Source: Zea mays
Lineage: Eukaryota > Streptophyta > Magnoliopsida > Poales > Poaceae
DNA: 64,000 nucleotides
NCBI RefSeq assembly: GCF_902167145.1
Contig: NC_050105.1
Span: 122,157,898 to 122,221,897, forward strand
Direction of reading: 5' to 3'
Below, in pieces: positions 1 through 11,213 of this stretch. A program made the translations under genes and the position numbers. The notes beneath the pieces were generated by a model. That model saw nothing but the letters and a program-made list of their open reading frames with translations. It was not told where the DNA came from and searched no databases. Position 1 is the stretch's first letter. Every line of letters starts with the position of its first letter.

Positions 1-141
1 ATCGTTATCTATGTGGTACCGCAAATCAAACAGAGTATAAACCTATTTTCCCTCTTGTTATTTTGTTTGTTTCAATGCAATAATATTGATGAGCAACATC
101 TTTTTTGGATCTACCATTTAGCGTAAGCAAACAAGATCTTT

Positions 142-236
142 GTTTGCTGCTATCTCTTTTTTCTAAACTCCAAGTTACATGTTTGCTGCTATCTTTTTTT
201 CTAAACTCCAAGTTACATGTTTGCTGCTAAATTCTG
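142..236. repeat. Short tandem repeat, unit about 39 bp
   Basis: Two near-identical units (142-180 and 181-218) begin GTTTGCTGCTATCT and end CCAAGTTACAT. A third partial unit starts at 219 and diverges after GTTTGCTGCTAA. A related phrase recurs near 262. It lies upstream of the C48 gene, and no coding potential or known element was recognised. Confidence 0.75.
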
Positions 237-587
237 AGACCTTTAAATTGATAGTGACTTTGTTTGTTGCTAAATTCTGATACCTCTAAATTCAGTCATA
301 ATAATACAACAATATATTGTTCATATTATTTTAGCATTTTTATAAGGAGCAATGTTGTATCTTTGCAATAATGCCATGATATACATCCTATAAGATCAAT
401 GGCATCGGGTATACTTAATCAAAATAGGATGGTGGCAGGCCTGTGTCCCTTTCCTCCGTAAGTTTATACAAGTTCACTTGTCACATCTATATGAATGAAG
501 AACTTAAGCTAAAGTTCGTGTTTTATTTAGTTTCGTGCTATTTGACGATGTACTTTATATACTTAAAATACTTTTGTCAATAAAATT
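237..587. other. AT-rich upstream region with a doubtful exon-like segment
   Basis: No confident gene was seen. An ATG at 399 opens 59 nt that end in a good donor (GTAAGT at 458). Joining this segment to the nearest acceptor (exon from 619) gives a frame that soon meets a stop, so it is more likely 5' UTR or a chance match than a first coding exon of the gene starting at 588. Confidence 0.35.
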
Positions 588-3500
588 ATGTTTGACACTT
601 TCAATCTGATGGGTACAGACCAAATTACAATGGATATAGTGGTGGAGGAAGGAAATACCGATGTTGGCAATACTGTTGAACCATCGTATGAGGTTGTGGC
701 TAGAAGTGGTTGTTCAGCACAATTGTCAACTAATGACACTAATGAACATGAATTGGGTAAGTGCTATTATCAATTACAAAAAAACTAAGGTCTGCATATT
801 AAATATTTTTTTGACACTTAATTTTTCTCTTGTGCGCCATAGATATAGAGAGCGAGGATAGTAAGGTCAGTGTTGGTAATGCTGCAAAACAATCACACGA
901 TGTTGTGGGAGTAGGCATTGACTGTATTTTCAATCATGTAAAAGTGTCAACTGAAGCCGATCTTGGGACACAACCGGGTAGGCTCTCTTATCTACACTCC
1001 TAAATGTAAATATTGTCTTATGAGTACTCCTAAAAATGCTTTTGTCAAGAGACTTATGTTTCATTCACTCCTCATACAGATGTGATACACCTGACATCTT
1101 TGGATGTTCCAAATGAATCAAGTCAAATAAGTTCTGAGCAGAACAAACAAGATGCTTTGGACACACTTATTAGAATATCACAACATAAGAAACCAAAGAA
1201 ATTGAATGTAGCTCGAGTTGTCTCTGAAGGTAATTTTTTGTTCTTGTCTTATTGCATCTTATTGGTTTTCGCATATATCATTTGCTTATTACGTATAATA
1301 TTTTTCATTGTATAGATTATAAGTGCACCCCAGAAGATGTTCAGCTTATTGAATACATTAAAACATTACCGGGGAAACAAGTTGTGGTGGACATCGACAG
1401 CGCATGGTTAAATAGAAATGATATGGAATGTCTTTTTCATGGTGACATCCAAGTGTCTGGCGAAGTAAGTACATCTGTATGTCCATATTATATACAATAA
1501 TATAAAGTATATATATTTATAATTATCATATTATACAGTATGGTATACATATTTAAAGCTAGCATGTATATTTGATCTGTTAATTGTATTCTTTTGGTGT
1601 ACAGGCCCTCAGTGCATATATACACTGTATTAGGGATGAAGAGCATTTACTTCATAGAGAAGGTGGAAAGGTCTTCTTGGAGAACACATTCATTTCCAGT
1701 CTGCTTAAGCGTGATGGCGACCCTAAAATGCTCTTAAATTGTAAGGAAGACACAATTGAAAAAAGGGTGGACGACTATTTACAGTCTGACATGGTTGACC
1801 TAAAACTCATCTCATTTTTAATATATGTAATATGTAATATATTGGTGCACAATATTTACAAATTAATGTTAATGTATGTTCTATGAAGGTGTTCATTCCA
1901 ATGAATATAGAAAATTTTCACTGGTACCTGGCAGTTCTGAATGCAAAAAAAAATGAGGTACATGTACTCGATTCTATGGGACAACAAATAACGGATCGCC
2001 GAGACCTTTATACTACAGTGAGTAATCATTTCTTTTATATTATGATTATTTCATCATTACATTATTTGTTATCTATAAATCTTGATATGTTTTATATATA
2101 CACATAGTTAAAAGGTATAGAAAGACAGATTAAACTTGCAGCAGAACATAAAGAGCTTTACCAAGGCAAGTGGTCGAACCTTGATGTTGCATCATGGCCA
2201 GTTATAGAGAAGATCACAACACAAATGCAAACGGATGGGTAAAATTCATGTGACCACAACTCTACAAAATTGGTTATATTTATTTTCATATATACATAGA
2301 AACTCACCTGATCTGTTAAATTTCATATTAGGGTATCTTGCGGGCTATGGATGATAAACTATATGGAATACTGGACAGGATCCTCCCTATCTGATAACGT
2401 AACTCAGGTAGAGGACGTATATTTATTTATAGGAACAATGTTTCTTTTGTTCTAATTTATATACTTGCAGGATGATACAACAATGTTTAGGTTTAAGTTA
2501 CCTGCAATATTATGGGACTCGAGATTAAACACAAAGAAAGGACATCAAAATCTTGACCACAATGTGGATGAAGATGGAGAGAGTTCAAGTGATGTTCAAA
2601 TAATCGATACTCCATGTGAGTTATCTAAATCGTCAAATACATCACATCAGATTGAACCATATATATCTCCATATGTTCTGCCTGCTAAAGTAACATCAAC
2701 AAACACGCAAGAACTGATGTTTGTATTATGCACATATATCATGGGGATAGACAACGCCAAATATTTAAAGTAAGTTAATTCTCATTTAATATAGTATATG
2801 CATGGTAAATATTCAACACATATGTTCTTGCTTTAACTATAAAAACAATTGTTCATTGAATAGGAAACATTGGATTCAGAGCACTAAACCTTATCCAATT
2901 TCTTTAAGTCTTCAAAAACTTAAAGATATATTGGATGTAAATAAGCCGATGGATACAGATTGTTTTAACATGGCTGTTCGGATGATCGCATGCAATGATG
3001 CCTTGTTCTTGTTGGAAGACAAATACCACTACATGGATCTACAGTTCTGTGTAAGTTCAAGTAATTAGTCTTTATTCATATAAGTGTGTTCATTATATAA
3101 TTATTTTACTAACAAAAAGTAGTCCATAACTAAATTTGGTCGAGACCCTCGCCTTCGTGCAAAGCCAGATATCAACATGTTGGCAAAATTATTAGAATGT
3201 TGGCCTGACATGGAGTACGATGTTTCAGATTGCAAACAAGTAAGCTATACTCTTCATCATTTTTGTAATCTTGTTTTTTCTCTTACTTGAACTATTTTTT
3301 TAACTTGCAGATTCTATTGCCCTTTTCTTTCATGGGTCACTTCACCTTATATGTACTTAACATGGACACGAGAAGCATCTATATAATGGACTCCATGCCT
3401 ATACCATCATGGTTTAAGGGTGATCATCCTAGCATGCATTATATACATAATATACATTATATTGCCAATAATATGAATGCTGCCATGGAATTGGCCAATC

Positions 3501-3924
3501 CTACATGGAAAGACAATATTTATATGTGGCGTCGTATAGTACCAACATGGGTTCCAAGAACATTAAACTGGTAATTTTTTTAACCCGAACAACTTATTAA
3601 TTTTGTCTACATATATGTAACAACGTATTATTTTAATTTGTAGGGATTTATCTGGCTTTCTTGTTATCAACTTTATGCACGATTGGAATGGTATAAGGTT
3701 ACCCTGCATTTGCACTGTGAGTACCCTATTTGTTCTAATACTTTGTCAATATTGTTCTTCTATAATTGATTATTAATCATGTTCTATGATATGTAATAAT
3801 GAATGTGCAGAATGGGAATGACCTGAGGACCAAATTCTTAGTAGAATTATTGAAGTACAAGGACAATGAATCCAAAGACAACATTCCAGAAGAAATACAA
3901 GAAATTATTAGGCACATCAGATAG
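588..3924 (+). CDS. Ulp1/C48 SUMO-protease-like protein with two tandem C48-like modules
   Basis: Fourteen exons can be read: 588-756, 843-977, 1080-1229, 1316-1464, 1605-1793, 1889-2017, 2108-2238, 2332-2407, 2471-2769, 2864-3050, 3123-3239, 3311-3570, 3644-3716, 3811-3924. All introns are GT..AG, phases match at every junction, and the total is 2178 nt (725 aa plus stop). Module 1 has the C48 triad His275 (NFHWYL), Asp292 (VLDSM) and Cys354 (VSCGLWMIN), with Gln348 as a plausible oxyanion residue. Module 2 repeats the pattern: His587 (GHFTLYVLN), Asp604 (IMDSM), then LSGFLVINF with Ser667 where Cys is expected. Family knowledge: C48 enzymes process or remove SUMO-like modifiers, and many plant copies ride in transposons. 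No transposon termini were seen here. Upstream exons are possible, so the start is tentative. Function is inferred; expression is unknown. Confidence 0.82.
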
Positions 3925-4581
3925 ATATGATTTTATTTGTAATGATACTCAACTTATTATCCTAATTAATTTTATTGCCTTTTAGGTTCGTAGTATCGTT
4001 AGGAACATTTGCCAACATATATTTTAGTTATATGTTGCAAATATGAAGGCAGTTCAGATTTCTGTACTTTCAACGATGCATTGGTCTTTGGATGGCTCAT
4101 TCAACTTGAGATGGTGATATTTGTATTGTTGAACCAATGACCTTATTTTTTGTACTAGGAATGGAACATAAAGAAATTTAAGAGTTGTCATTTTTTTCAG
4201 TTTTTCTTGCATATCTTGCATTACATATTTCTTTGTTTGTTTGATAAAATTGGTCATTCTTGGGGTTGGGGGGTTATTATCAGCCAGCACTCAGTATACA
4301 GGGTATACCTCCAGCCCACCACTGAGCACTCATGCAGTAACGGACCGTTTGGTTCAGAGCTTCCTAGGCAGCTTCGTTGCCAGGCAAGGATGTCATCCCC
4401 AGGTGCCCAAAATCGGATGCCTGGAGACGCCCACAGTGCCTGTCAAAGCTGCCTGGGAGCAAAGAAAACAGGTTCTAAATGCTGTGACTTTGTGAGAAAA
4501 ATATCATATATAATATTTTCTTTTGTGTTTCGAGTCTTGTATAACCTTAGACTGTTGTATTTCTTATGTTGCTGAATACAG
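3925..4581. other. Unassigned spacer after the C48 gene
   Basis: AT-rich to about 4250, then a denser stretch near 4290-4480 with short open frames on the plus strand (for example GVGGLLSASTQY). These could be another captured exon. No family was recognised, and no Helitron 5' terminus could be placed here. Confidence 0.4.
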
Positions 4582-5620
4582 GTCAATCAAGGTTGTTTCG
4601 AGATGCCTGCCAACATTGATTGTTCTGAAGATTTATTCCAAAGCCATGAAGGTATAATGATGTGGCCATTTTAGCATATGATTTTGCAGGATGCACAAAT
4701 TTTCTTCCCTATAACCGTTGATTTATTGCTAATGTTGTCGCTTTGTGAGATCAGCAGAAATGCTTGAGAACACAGAATTTTGGTCAAAGTCAAACTACTC
4801 CCATGTGGAGCATTTGGAGTGCCATATGGAAGTTAACATGGAGCTGAATGAAGGAGAACAAATGATTGATCACGCAGAAGCTAGCCGATATGAATTGTTT
4901 AGCAACGATGAGATATACAAAGGCGGTTGTAGATGAAACTGAATTGTTGTTAACTTTTTCATTGCTCACTGAATAGCAAATGTATATCTTGTAATTTACA
5001 AAAAAATGGTTATGGCTTTTGCAGATCTGCAGAACCAATCAAGAACTTCTAACTTGGACAATGAACATTTTCCAAGGGATGCATCAAACCACGCTAATGT
5101 TGAAGCAACTGGACCTCCATATGATCTCTCAAATGGTATGTACCTTCAGGGAAAAACCTATATACTCTGGTTGGAGACACAAATGAACACTCGTATGCTG
5201 TTTTCCTCTTCAGGTGTATATTTTATGTGTTAGTTCCATAAAGGAACCATTAATCAGCACTTGGCTGCCGCAGCTGCAGTGCGTAGGTCACACTGTCATC
5301 ATAATAGAAGAGATGGGCACCAGAGCAGATCAGGAGCAAGTAGCCACCCACATTTTCTGGTGCTCTCAGCAGACGAGCGCACTATCTCAGGTCAAGAAGG
5401 GGACTACGAACAAGCACCTGCTGTAGCTTCTGGCTGCCCTTTACGTACACTTGTTGAACAAGAACACACTCGAGGGTTAGCTGATGCTTCCAGTCTCCTG
5501 TGTGTAACTATTGGACATAAATTGTTCTCTATTTTTAGGAAACGTGCAATACACAGCAAGAACAGATTCAAACATTTCAGAAGCAGCTTGCAGTTGCGAC
5601 TGAGAAGTTGAAGGTTAGAA
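4582..5620 (+). pseudogene. Fragment of an unidentified multi-exon gene
   Basis: Exon-like blocks 4582-4651, 4755-4925, 5025-5135 and about 5274-5475 are joined by GT..AG introns, and the reading phase agrees through the first three junctions. The predicted protein is acidic and polar (for example VNQGCFEMPANIDCSEDLF, then DLQNQSRTSNLDNEHFPRD). A fifth block near 5540-5612 encodes a Gln-rich coiled-coil-like segment (TQQEQIQTFQKQLAVATEK), but its phase does not follow from block four, so the gene is probably broken or rearranged. I do not recognise the family. The host-like intron structure and position fit captured gene sequence inside a Helitron. Confidence 0.5.
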
Positions 5621-6040
5621 GTTGAAGCATATGCTACTAGCATTCTTTATGTCTTTACAAACATGTGCACTATTCCATTATTTGTCATCTCAAAATTTAT
5701 ACATTTATTCAATTATGTTATGGGCTCCCACTTGCCATCTCATGCTTTTACAAACACAAGGTATTGCCATATTGATTCTCTCAACTCTTTTGACTGTGGA
5801 AGGCCTTCGAAGACTTCATGCCTTCTTTGTAACCTGCCATTATTCTAATCTTTCATGTTGCAGCAAGGCCCTTGTGACCTCAACAGTATAAGATTTACAG
5901 TCATTGGCAAAGTTCATGTTCAAGGCGACTAGAAATGCTGTCAACTTGGTGCAAATAGTTGGGATGAAGGTAATGACTTGTTTTTAAGGTAGTATGCTAC
6001 CCTAATATGGTGATGCACCTGATGCTGATATTGGACACCC
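5621..6040. other. Unassigned sequence between captured fragments
   Basis: AT-rich, intron-like sequence. A short piece near 5866-5930 reads CDLNSIRFTVIGKVHVQGD before a stop and may be another exon of the preceding unidentified gene. Nothing further could be assigned. Confidence 0.3.
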
Positions 6041-6142
6041 GAGGATGAGCGAGTCGTTGCCGCCTTCCGCGACCATCTCGCCTCGCACCGCCTCCTCCCC
6101 GACAAGCATGACGACTACCACATGATGCTGAGGTTCGATTAC
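6041..6142 (+). pseudogene. Sec14-like phosphatidylinositol-transfer protein fragment (CRAL-TRIO N region)
   Basis: A 34-codon open stretch reads EDERVVAAFRDHLASHRLLP followed by DKHDDYHMMLRF. This matches my memory of the CRAL-TRIO N-terminal region of plant Sec14/SFH phosphatidylinositol-transfer proteins, where the motif before 'RF' leads into the helical lid. Similarity stops abruptly after RFDY, and the lipid-binding CRAL-TRIO domain is absent. Codons are GC-rich, unlike the flanks, as expected of a coding piece dropped into AT-rich DNA. It cannot encode a working protein and is read as a captured exon. Family assignment is from memory and not verified. Confidence 0.62.
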
Positions 6143-6295
6143 AGAGGAGTAGGGGCTAACAGAGAAAGTTGGGGCCGATGTAAATAGTGTAATCTGTTTG
6201 CTTGACAAAATTTGGAGACTAGGATGAGGTAAATAGTGTAAATCTGTTTGCTTGACAAAATTTGGCTCCTGTCATGGACTTCTCGTGCTGGCAGG

Positions 6296-7006
6296 TTCCG
6301 CATGTGCAGCAGGCCTTCACCTGGGACTACGGCCTCGCTTGCGTGCTCATGGTGCTCAGGACGCTAGGGATTGATTGCTGCGATGGCATTGCCGATCTCG
6401 AGAGGCTCTGCCGCACCACGAGGTTCTCTCTAGGACTCGAACTTCACAATTTTAAGTACAATTAGCTGTACAACAGAACTAAAGAAATGATTGTCACCTT
6501 GATTTTGTGGCCCTAACCATGGCACATCCAGAAAGTAGAAGGAACAAAAAAAGGAAAGTAGTAGTACAGAGCTAAATGACTGTTGTTCAATGATCATAAG
6601 AGAATATTTGGTTAGAGTAGTCATAAGTTCAGAAAAATGCAATAGTTGCTTCATCCAAAAAATGCAGGTATACTTAAAGAACGCAGGCTCCATTTTTTTG
6701 TTTGGAAAACTGACGCCCTTTAACACTTTTGTTTGCAGCATTTGGACGGTTGACTTAGCATATCTGTTAAACAAGATTTCAGTCAGCTTTCCTTTCTGTA
6801 CCGTGACCCTTGGAGCAAATCCACAATATTCTGCTGAATCCTTTTGTAGGGTACTTGTTCTGACAAACTTCTACTGCACGAGGCTTCTAAAGTTCTCATC
6901 AATAATGTTCAAAAAAATGGTCATTACATAGGAGCAATTGCAAGAAGACATCGATCGAGTGGACGAGCTATTTGGGAAGGCGCTCGATGCTGGAATTAGT
7001 ATTCAA
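6296..7006 (+). pseudogene. Plant guanylyl cyclase (GC1-type) gene fragment
   Basis: Three exons with correct GT..AG introns: 6296-6422 (VPHVQQAFTWDYGLACVLMV...), 6739-6850 (SIWTVDLAYLLNKISVSFPF...NPQYSAESF) and 6932-7006 (EQLQEDIDRVDELFGKALDA). Phase is kept across both junctions (2 nt plus 1). This is the N-terminal to central part of the plant GC1 guanylyl cyclase family, a cysteine-peptidase-fold protein reported to make cGMP. The usual Trp-Asp-Cys appears as WDY. The natural start codon and the C-terminal part are missing, and after ISIQ the sequence changes to something unrelated. Non-functional captured fragment; intron retention shows capture at DNA level. Confidence 0.78.
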
Positions 7007-7174
7007 GCCACTCAACCGCTAGAAGGCTGCCAATATGTGGGCATTCACTCAATACGGATTGTCTGCGCTTTTTTTGGGTAAGCTCAAAACATTAGCTGCA
7101 TTTCATAAATTATTTCGCTTCCATTGTATTGTACTACCTTTTCTGTTCATTTATTTGGGATGTGTCAACTTCAG

Positions 7175-7288
7175 GTTGGGCTCCAAAGTTGCAATGTTCC
7201 AGTATTCCTCGGTCGAAATGTACAATGCCTGCAAACCACAGCCTACTCTTGAGATTCACAATCCCGATATGCACAAAGATGCCCCAAG
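7175..7288 (+). pseudogene. Exon-like fragment, unidentified
   Basis: Bounded by a good acceptor (CTTCAG) and donor (AAGGTATG). One frame is open throughout and reads LGSKVAMFQYSSVEMYNACK then PQPTLEIHNPDMHKDAPR. A second frame is open too, so the frame is uncertain. An upstream exon may end near 7077. I do not recognise the family. The position between guanylyl cyclase and RRM fragments suggests another captured exon. Confidence 0.4.
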
Positions 7289-7403
7289 GTATGTTTATAA
7301 TACTAAATTTGCAGGCCCTTATTTCATTGGCAAAGTGTATGAAGATGATCATCGTCATAAATAATTTGTAGCAGACCGTAGAAACCACCGCAAAAACCTA
7401 TAC

Positions 7404-7670
7404 CGTAAGAAGCATAGCCCTCTCTGCTCCTTGATTATCTCTGAACGTGATGTAGGCAAATTGCAACCGCTCATCACAACTGCAAAAGCATTCTAGGTCA
7501 AATCATGCATGCGCTTATGCTACCGAAATATATCATGGAGATGATATTGGCACTAACCTTTTCAATTTTACATGCACAATCTCACCAGAAAATGAGAAGA
7601 ACTCACTAATATCTTGCTCTGATGCTTTAAGTGAGACGTTGTGGACCTTTACCGTGCATGTGCCTGCCAT
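7404..7670 (-). pseudogene. RRM protein fragment (BPA1 / ACD11-binding-partner-like), minus strand
   Basis: Two minus-strand exons, 7670-7558 and 7479-7404, joined by a GT..AG intron with phase kept. The first starts MAGTCTVKVHNVSLKASEQD and continues ISEFFSFSGEIVHVKLK. The second reads CDERLQFAYITFRDNQGAER then AMLL. This is the N-terminal RRM of plant BPA1-like proteins, with the RNP2-like element at VKVHNVS and the RNP1-like element at AYITF. The coding region ends after AMLLT, so the RRM and the rest of the protein are truncated. It is the only captured piece seen in the opposite orientation to its neighbours. Confidence 0.68.
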
Positions 7671-7861
7671 GGTCGCCTTAGAAAAAGTTGGACGACAAGA
7701 ATCAATCGGCAGTTTCGATAAATACATGTTTTAAATTCTTTAAACTACCATATCTAGAGGATTACTCAACAAGGTCGTTGATCTCATTGACCTTACATCT
7801 GAAAGGTGGGATAAAGACTTAATCTAAGGAATTCATTGTGTTCTTTTTTGTGACAAATAAT

Positions 7862-7953
7862 GCGCCAAAAGCGCCTGCTTCTACCAGTACCGGAAGCGCG
7901 GCAACTAGCTAGAGCAAATCTCAACTTGTGCATTGGAAAGCAAGTGAAAGAGG
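7862..7953 (+). pseudogene. Possible captured exon, unidentified
   Basis: A short open stretch reads RQKRLLLPVPEARQLARANL then NLCIGKQVKE and ends at a plausible donor (GAGGTATAT). No family was recognised. Listed because composition and donor resemble the neighbouring captured exons; it could be chance. Confidence 0.25.
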
Positions 7954-8454
7954 TATATCCTTTTTTTACATTGAAATATCAAAGTACTATGCAGATTTTA
8001 TTTCAGCTCTATTGCATGATGCACTCACACTACTATATAGTATAAGTACCATCACCATAAACTCTGAACATTCTATGTTTGGTTTCAAATTTTTCCGTAA
8101 CTAGATTTGGTTTCCTGATTTTTATAGGCTATTGTTTAGGTAGTAATTTGCCATAGTGTTGGGGAGATGGCTGAACAGTACAAAATGCATGTCATGAATG
8201 AAATACAATGGGATTATTTTTCAGTTGAATTGTTAGACATTCAACATGTGCATATTAAATTGGTTTCTACAGACACATGCTTTATTGGTTTGTTGGGATC
8301 TCTCAGGAATACACAAGCTTTGTCGATTGGTTGCGCGCACGTGGCCCACCTAGCTGTGGAAAGACCACCTTGCACATACCATTGCTAATGAGACTTGTGT
8401 GCCATTCTACAAGATCTCAACCTTGCCAAACGCCTCTCATGGAAGCTCAGAGGA

Positions 8455-8581
8455 TATGTCAAGGTCATGATCGACAAACAGATGGAGGTGCTCCGCAAGC
8501 AGATCTCCATCTATGCCACCATCTGCGAGCAGCTTGTTGAGATGCATCGCATCCTCACCGAGCACGAGGACACCATTGCAG
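8455..8581 (+). pseudogene. WOX13-like homeobox gene fragment (conserved N-terminal region)
   Basis: Open frame [20 protein letters not shown] followed by [20 protein letters not shown]. This block lies just before the homeodomain in the WOX13/ancient clade of plant WUSCHEL-related homeobox transcription factors. The exon ends at a donor-like GCAG|GTCGGT, where the family normally splices. No homeodomain exon follows within several kilobases, so DNA binding is lost. An open frame just upstream (8280-8370, with YTSFVDWLRARGP) is not recognised and may belong to a different captured gene. Assignment is from memory of the family signature. Confidence 0.68.
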
Positions 8582-8975
8582 GTCGGTCAACGCAGCTGCG
8601 CGCAAAACCAATTGGTACTCTCTTAGCTCTCTGGTCGTCTTCTTGCTTGTTCTGCCTTCTGGGGTTTGCAAACAGAAAACTAGGGCAATTCCTTTTCTTT
8701 GCCTTAGGACTTGCATTGCGGATTGTCAGTTCCATCTTTGCCCCTTTGTCCACAGAAAAATCTTGTCCTCTTTTTTTCCCCATGACTTCTCTAAAGCCCG
8801 CAACTACGCATCCTTTCTTTATTCATGAACAGAGCTAATTGTGGTGTTACAGGATGCTGCGTTTGCTAATCGTACGAAATCATTTTCGGTCAAACTCCAT
8901 TTCTATTTTTACTAGCCATCCAAGATTTGCTATATAGTTGTTTATCACTTCATGAGCAGTTTATCACTTCATGTA

Positions 8976-9762
8976 AAACTGGAGGAAGTCGAATCTTTTT
9001 TTGCTCAGTGTGGCAAGGTATGCTACATGTCTTTTAGCACTGATTGTTGCACCTAAAAGTAAGGGGTAAAAAACTACAACCATCACAGGTGTCAGCAGAA
9101 CTTATGCAAATAGGAAACTGATATATAAGATAGATAAAGTTTCCTATTGCTATTAGACATTCAATATTGTTATGATTGATAATAGCGATAGGTTCCCTCA
9201 TCAACCAGGGGTTGTTTCTGTGGTAGCAGGCTTTGACCATGCTGGTCTTTTGAGAACTTTGATTTGTTCTTGGTTGATCCCTAAACAAAGACTCGGCTGC
9301 GTTTATAAGAGAGGTCATCTAGCTAACTTTGGGAACTAGGAAACTGACCTCTAGATTTTCCTAATACGAACTGACTAGATAACTTACCTAACCTAACTTA
9401 TGTCTTTCCATAAAAGTAATGTAGAGAACAATTCTTTGAGCTGGAAATGTACTGTATGAACTCACATCCTTGACGTTATGCATCCGAGGTTAATATGATA
9501 AATTGGTGTCTTAGGCCATTACCATTCGAATACTAGATGTTCATTGATCTTGCAATGTGAATAGTAAATACTGCTAATAGTATTTGTATTTGTACTATTT
9601 GCATTACAGGTAAATAGTGTGAGGCTACCGCGGCATGTTTCTGACAAAAGGCATTTCTGTGGCACTGCGTTAGTTGAATTTTCAGAAGAAGATGAAGCAA
9701 AAGGCGTTTTTGAGAAAAATCTCATTTTTGCTGGGGTAGACCTGGAAATAAGACCAAAGTAA
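8976..9762 (+). pseudogene. La protein (RNA-binding) gene fragment
   Basis: Exon about 8976-9017 (LEEVESFFAQCGK, donor GTATGC) and exon 9610-9762 (VNSVRLPRHVSDKRHFCGTA then LVEFSEEDEAKGVFEKNL, ending IRPK and TAA). The reading frame joins in phase across a 592-bp intron. This is the first RRM of plant La, the chaperone for RNA polymerase III transcripts. The La motif upstream and everything beyond the RRM are absent. The TAA immediately after RPK is where La proteins normally continue, so the piece is truncated. The long intron contains AT-rich DNA with no other recognisable feature. Confidence 0.7.
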
Positions 9763-9918
9763 ACCAACTACTAGCCTACCATTTGCATGTCAGGAATCAA
9801 ACTGCACAGGGGACATCTAATGCAACGCACATGCACTCACCTATAACTTCTTATGTCCTCGCTGATTCTTAAATTTTTAGCAATTTGGTGCCTTCTGAAA
9901 TTATTGATGTTTCTGCAG

Positions 9919-10793
9919 GAATTATCAAAGACAGTAGCTAAATTAGCTGAAGATGGCAAGGTATTATACCAAATTTTATCTTTCCACCTTTCTCACTATG
10001 TTTTTGCTTCCATTTCCAACATTACCTTTTTATCTTCTTACTTGGAGATTTTTTAACTAAGCATTTCTATTTTTTACACATAAGTTCCACTTTGTTATCT
10101 TATCCTGTTTGGACTATAATGAATATGATATCAGTAAGTGTTTTTTTGCAGGTTGCTATAAGGAACATAAGAAGAGATGCAATCAAAGCTTATGATAAAC
10201 TAGAGAAGGTTGCTCTTCTCATTTGTCACTTGTCCTTGTGGGCCATCATAGCTTTGTAATAAAACTCATATACCACACTTGCTTATTTTTGTTCAAAAAA
10301 ATTGCACTTGCTTATGTAGGAAAAGAAGCTTTCTGAGGACAACGTGAAAGATTTATCAGCTGATCTACAAGTGAGGATGAATTTTCTATTTTTTTCTTCC
10401 TGTAGTTGCACATAGGTCCTCAAGGATATGCTTATATCTCTTGGAAAGCTTTTTACTGTTAGATGCAGTGGGAGCTAACTTTCTCGTACAAATTCTGCAG
10501 AAAGTCCTAGACGACTACATGAAAAAGATCGAATCCATCCAGAAGCAGAAGGAACAGGTACTTTTTTGATCTATTTGTTGACTTTTTTGTCTAACAAGAT
10601 GTAGTGTTTGCTGGTTATACGCTATAACCTGAGGCGAGGTAATAGGCACATATCAAACTGAGCTTCTGAATAAAAATAACTATGCTTGATGCTAGAACAA
10701 GAACTCGCAGTATTCTTGGGTTAACCATTAAAGAGCCCTCAGAAAGTGAATCAGAACTGCCTGGATTCTTTTCAGGAACTGATGAAAATTTAG
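9919..10793 (+). pseudogene. Ribosome recycling factor gene fragment, C-terminal half
   Basis: Five phase-compatible exons: 9919-9960 (ELSKTVAKLAEDGK), 10152-10208 (VAIRNIRRDAIKAYDKLEK), 10320-10370 (EKKLSEDNVKDLSADLQ), 10501-10557 (KVLDDYMKKIESIQKQKEQ), 10776-10793 (ELMKI, TAG). Together they give the C-terminal helical part of ribosome recycling factor, including the family signature around RNIRRDA. In plants such genes are nuclear and the proteins act in plastids or mitochondria to split post-termination ribosomes. The natural stop is retained, but the N-terminal half with the transit peptide and the other domain is missing. Capture included introns. Confidence 0.78.
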
Positions 10794-11213
10794 ACCTCAA
10801 GCTGACTGTATGGCCGGTGAGGAATAACCGCCTCCGTGAAGCATGCATATGTTGGTGAATTCACAATGCAGTGATGTGATGTTTTCTGAAGCAATTTGTT
10901 TGGTTCATGGTTTTGGTGTCTCGGCGCTGCGCCAAGGATGCACGTTTTGAATCAGGCGCTTTGCTGGAACTTTTTTGAGAAACGATGGAAATTGCTATTG
11001 GCGCAGAGAAATATGCCTAAGCTTCCAGAGAAGTGTACCCAAAGTTATCTAAATTCCAGTAAAATATCAATTACACTGTAAGACAACAATTACTTAAAAC
11101 TCCAGTGCGAATTGAATGATAGCTTTTTCTGTAATGAAACAGGTGGTTTGGTGGACTATACTATGTTCAAGTTCTGATTCTTGTACTGTTCTAACACTGT
11201 TGATTTCTACTAG
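10794..11213. other. Sequence between RRF and ATP sulfurylase fragments
   Basis: Probably the RRF 3' flank followed by intron sequence of the ATP sulfurylase fragment. A short plus-strand frame near 10900-11050 has no recognisable family. No termini or repeats seen. Confidence 0.3.

Noticed and set aside
399..457. First exon of the C48 gene
   Set aside because: Joining to the next acceptor gives a frame with an early stop; the gene reads cleanly from 588.
588..3924. C48 gene as cargo of a Mutator-like element
   Set aside because: Many plant C48 genes travel in such elements, but no long terminal inverted repeats or 9-bp duplication were seen around it.
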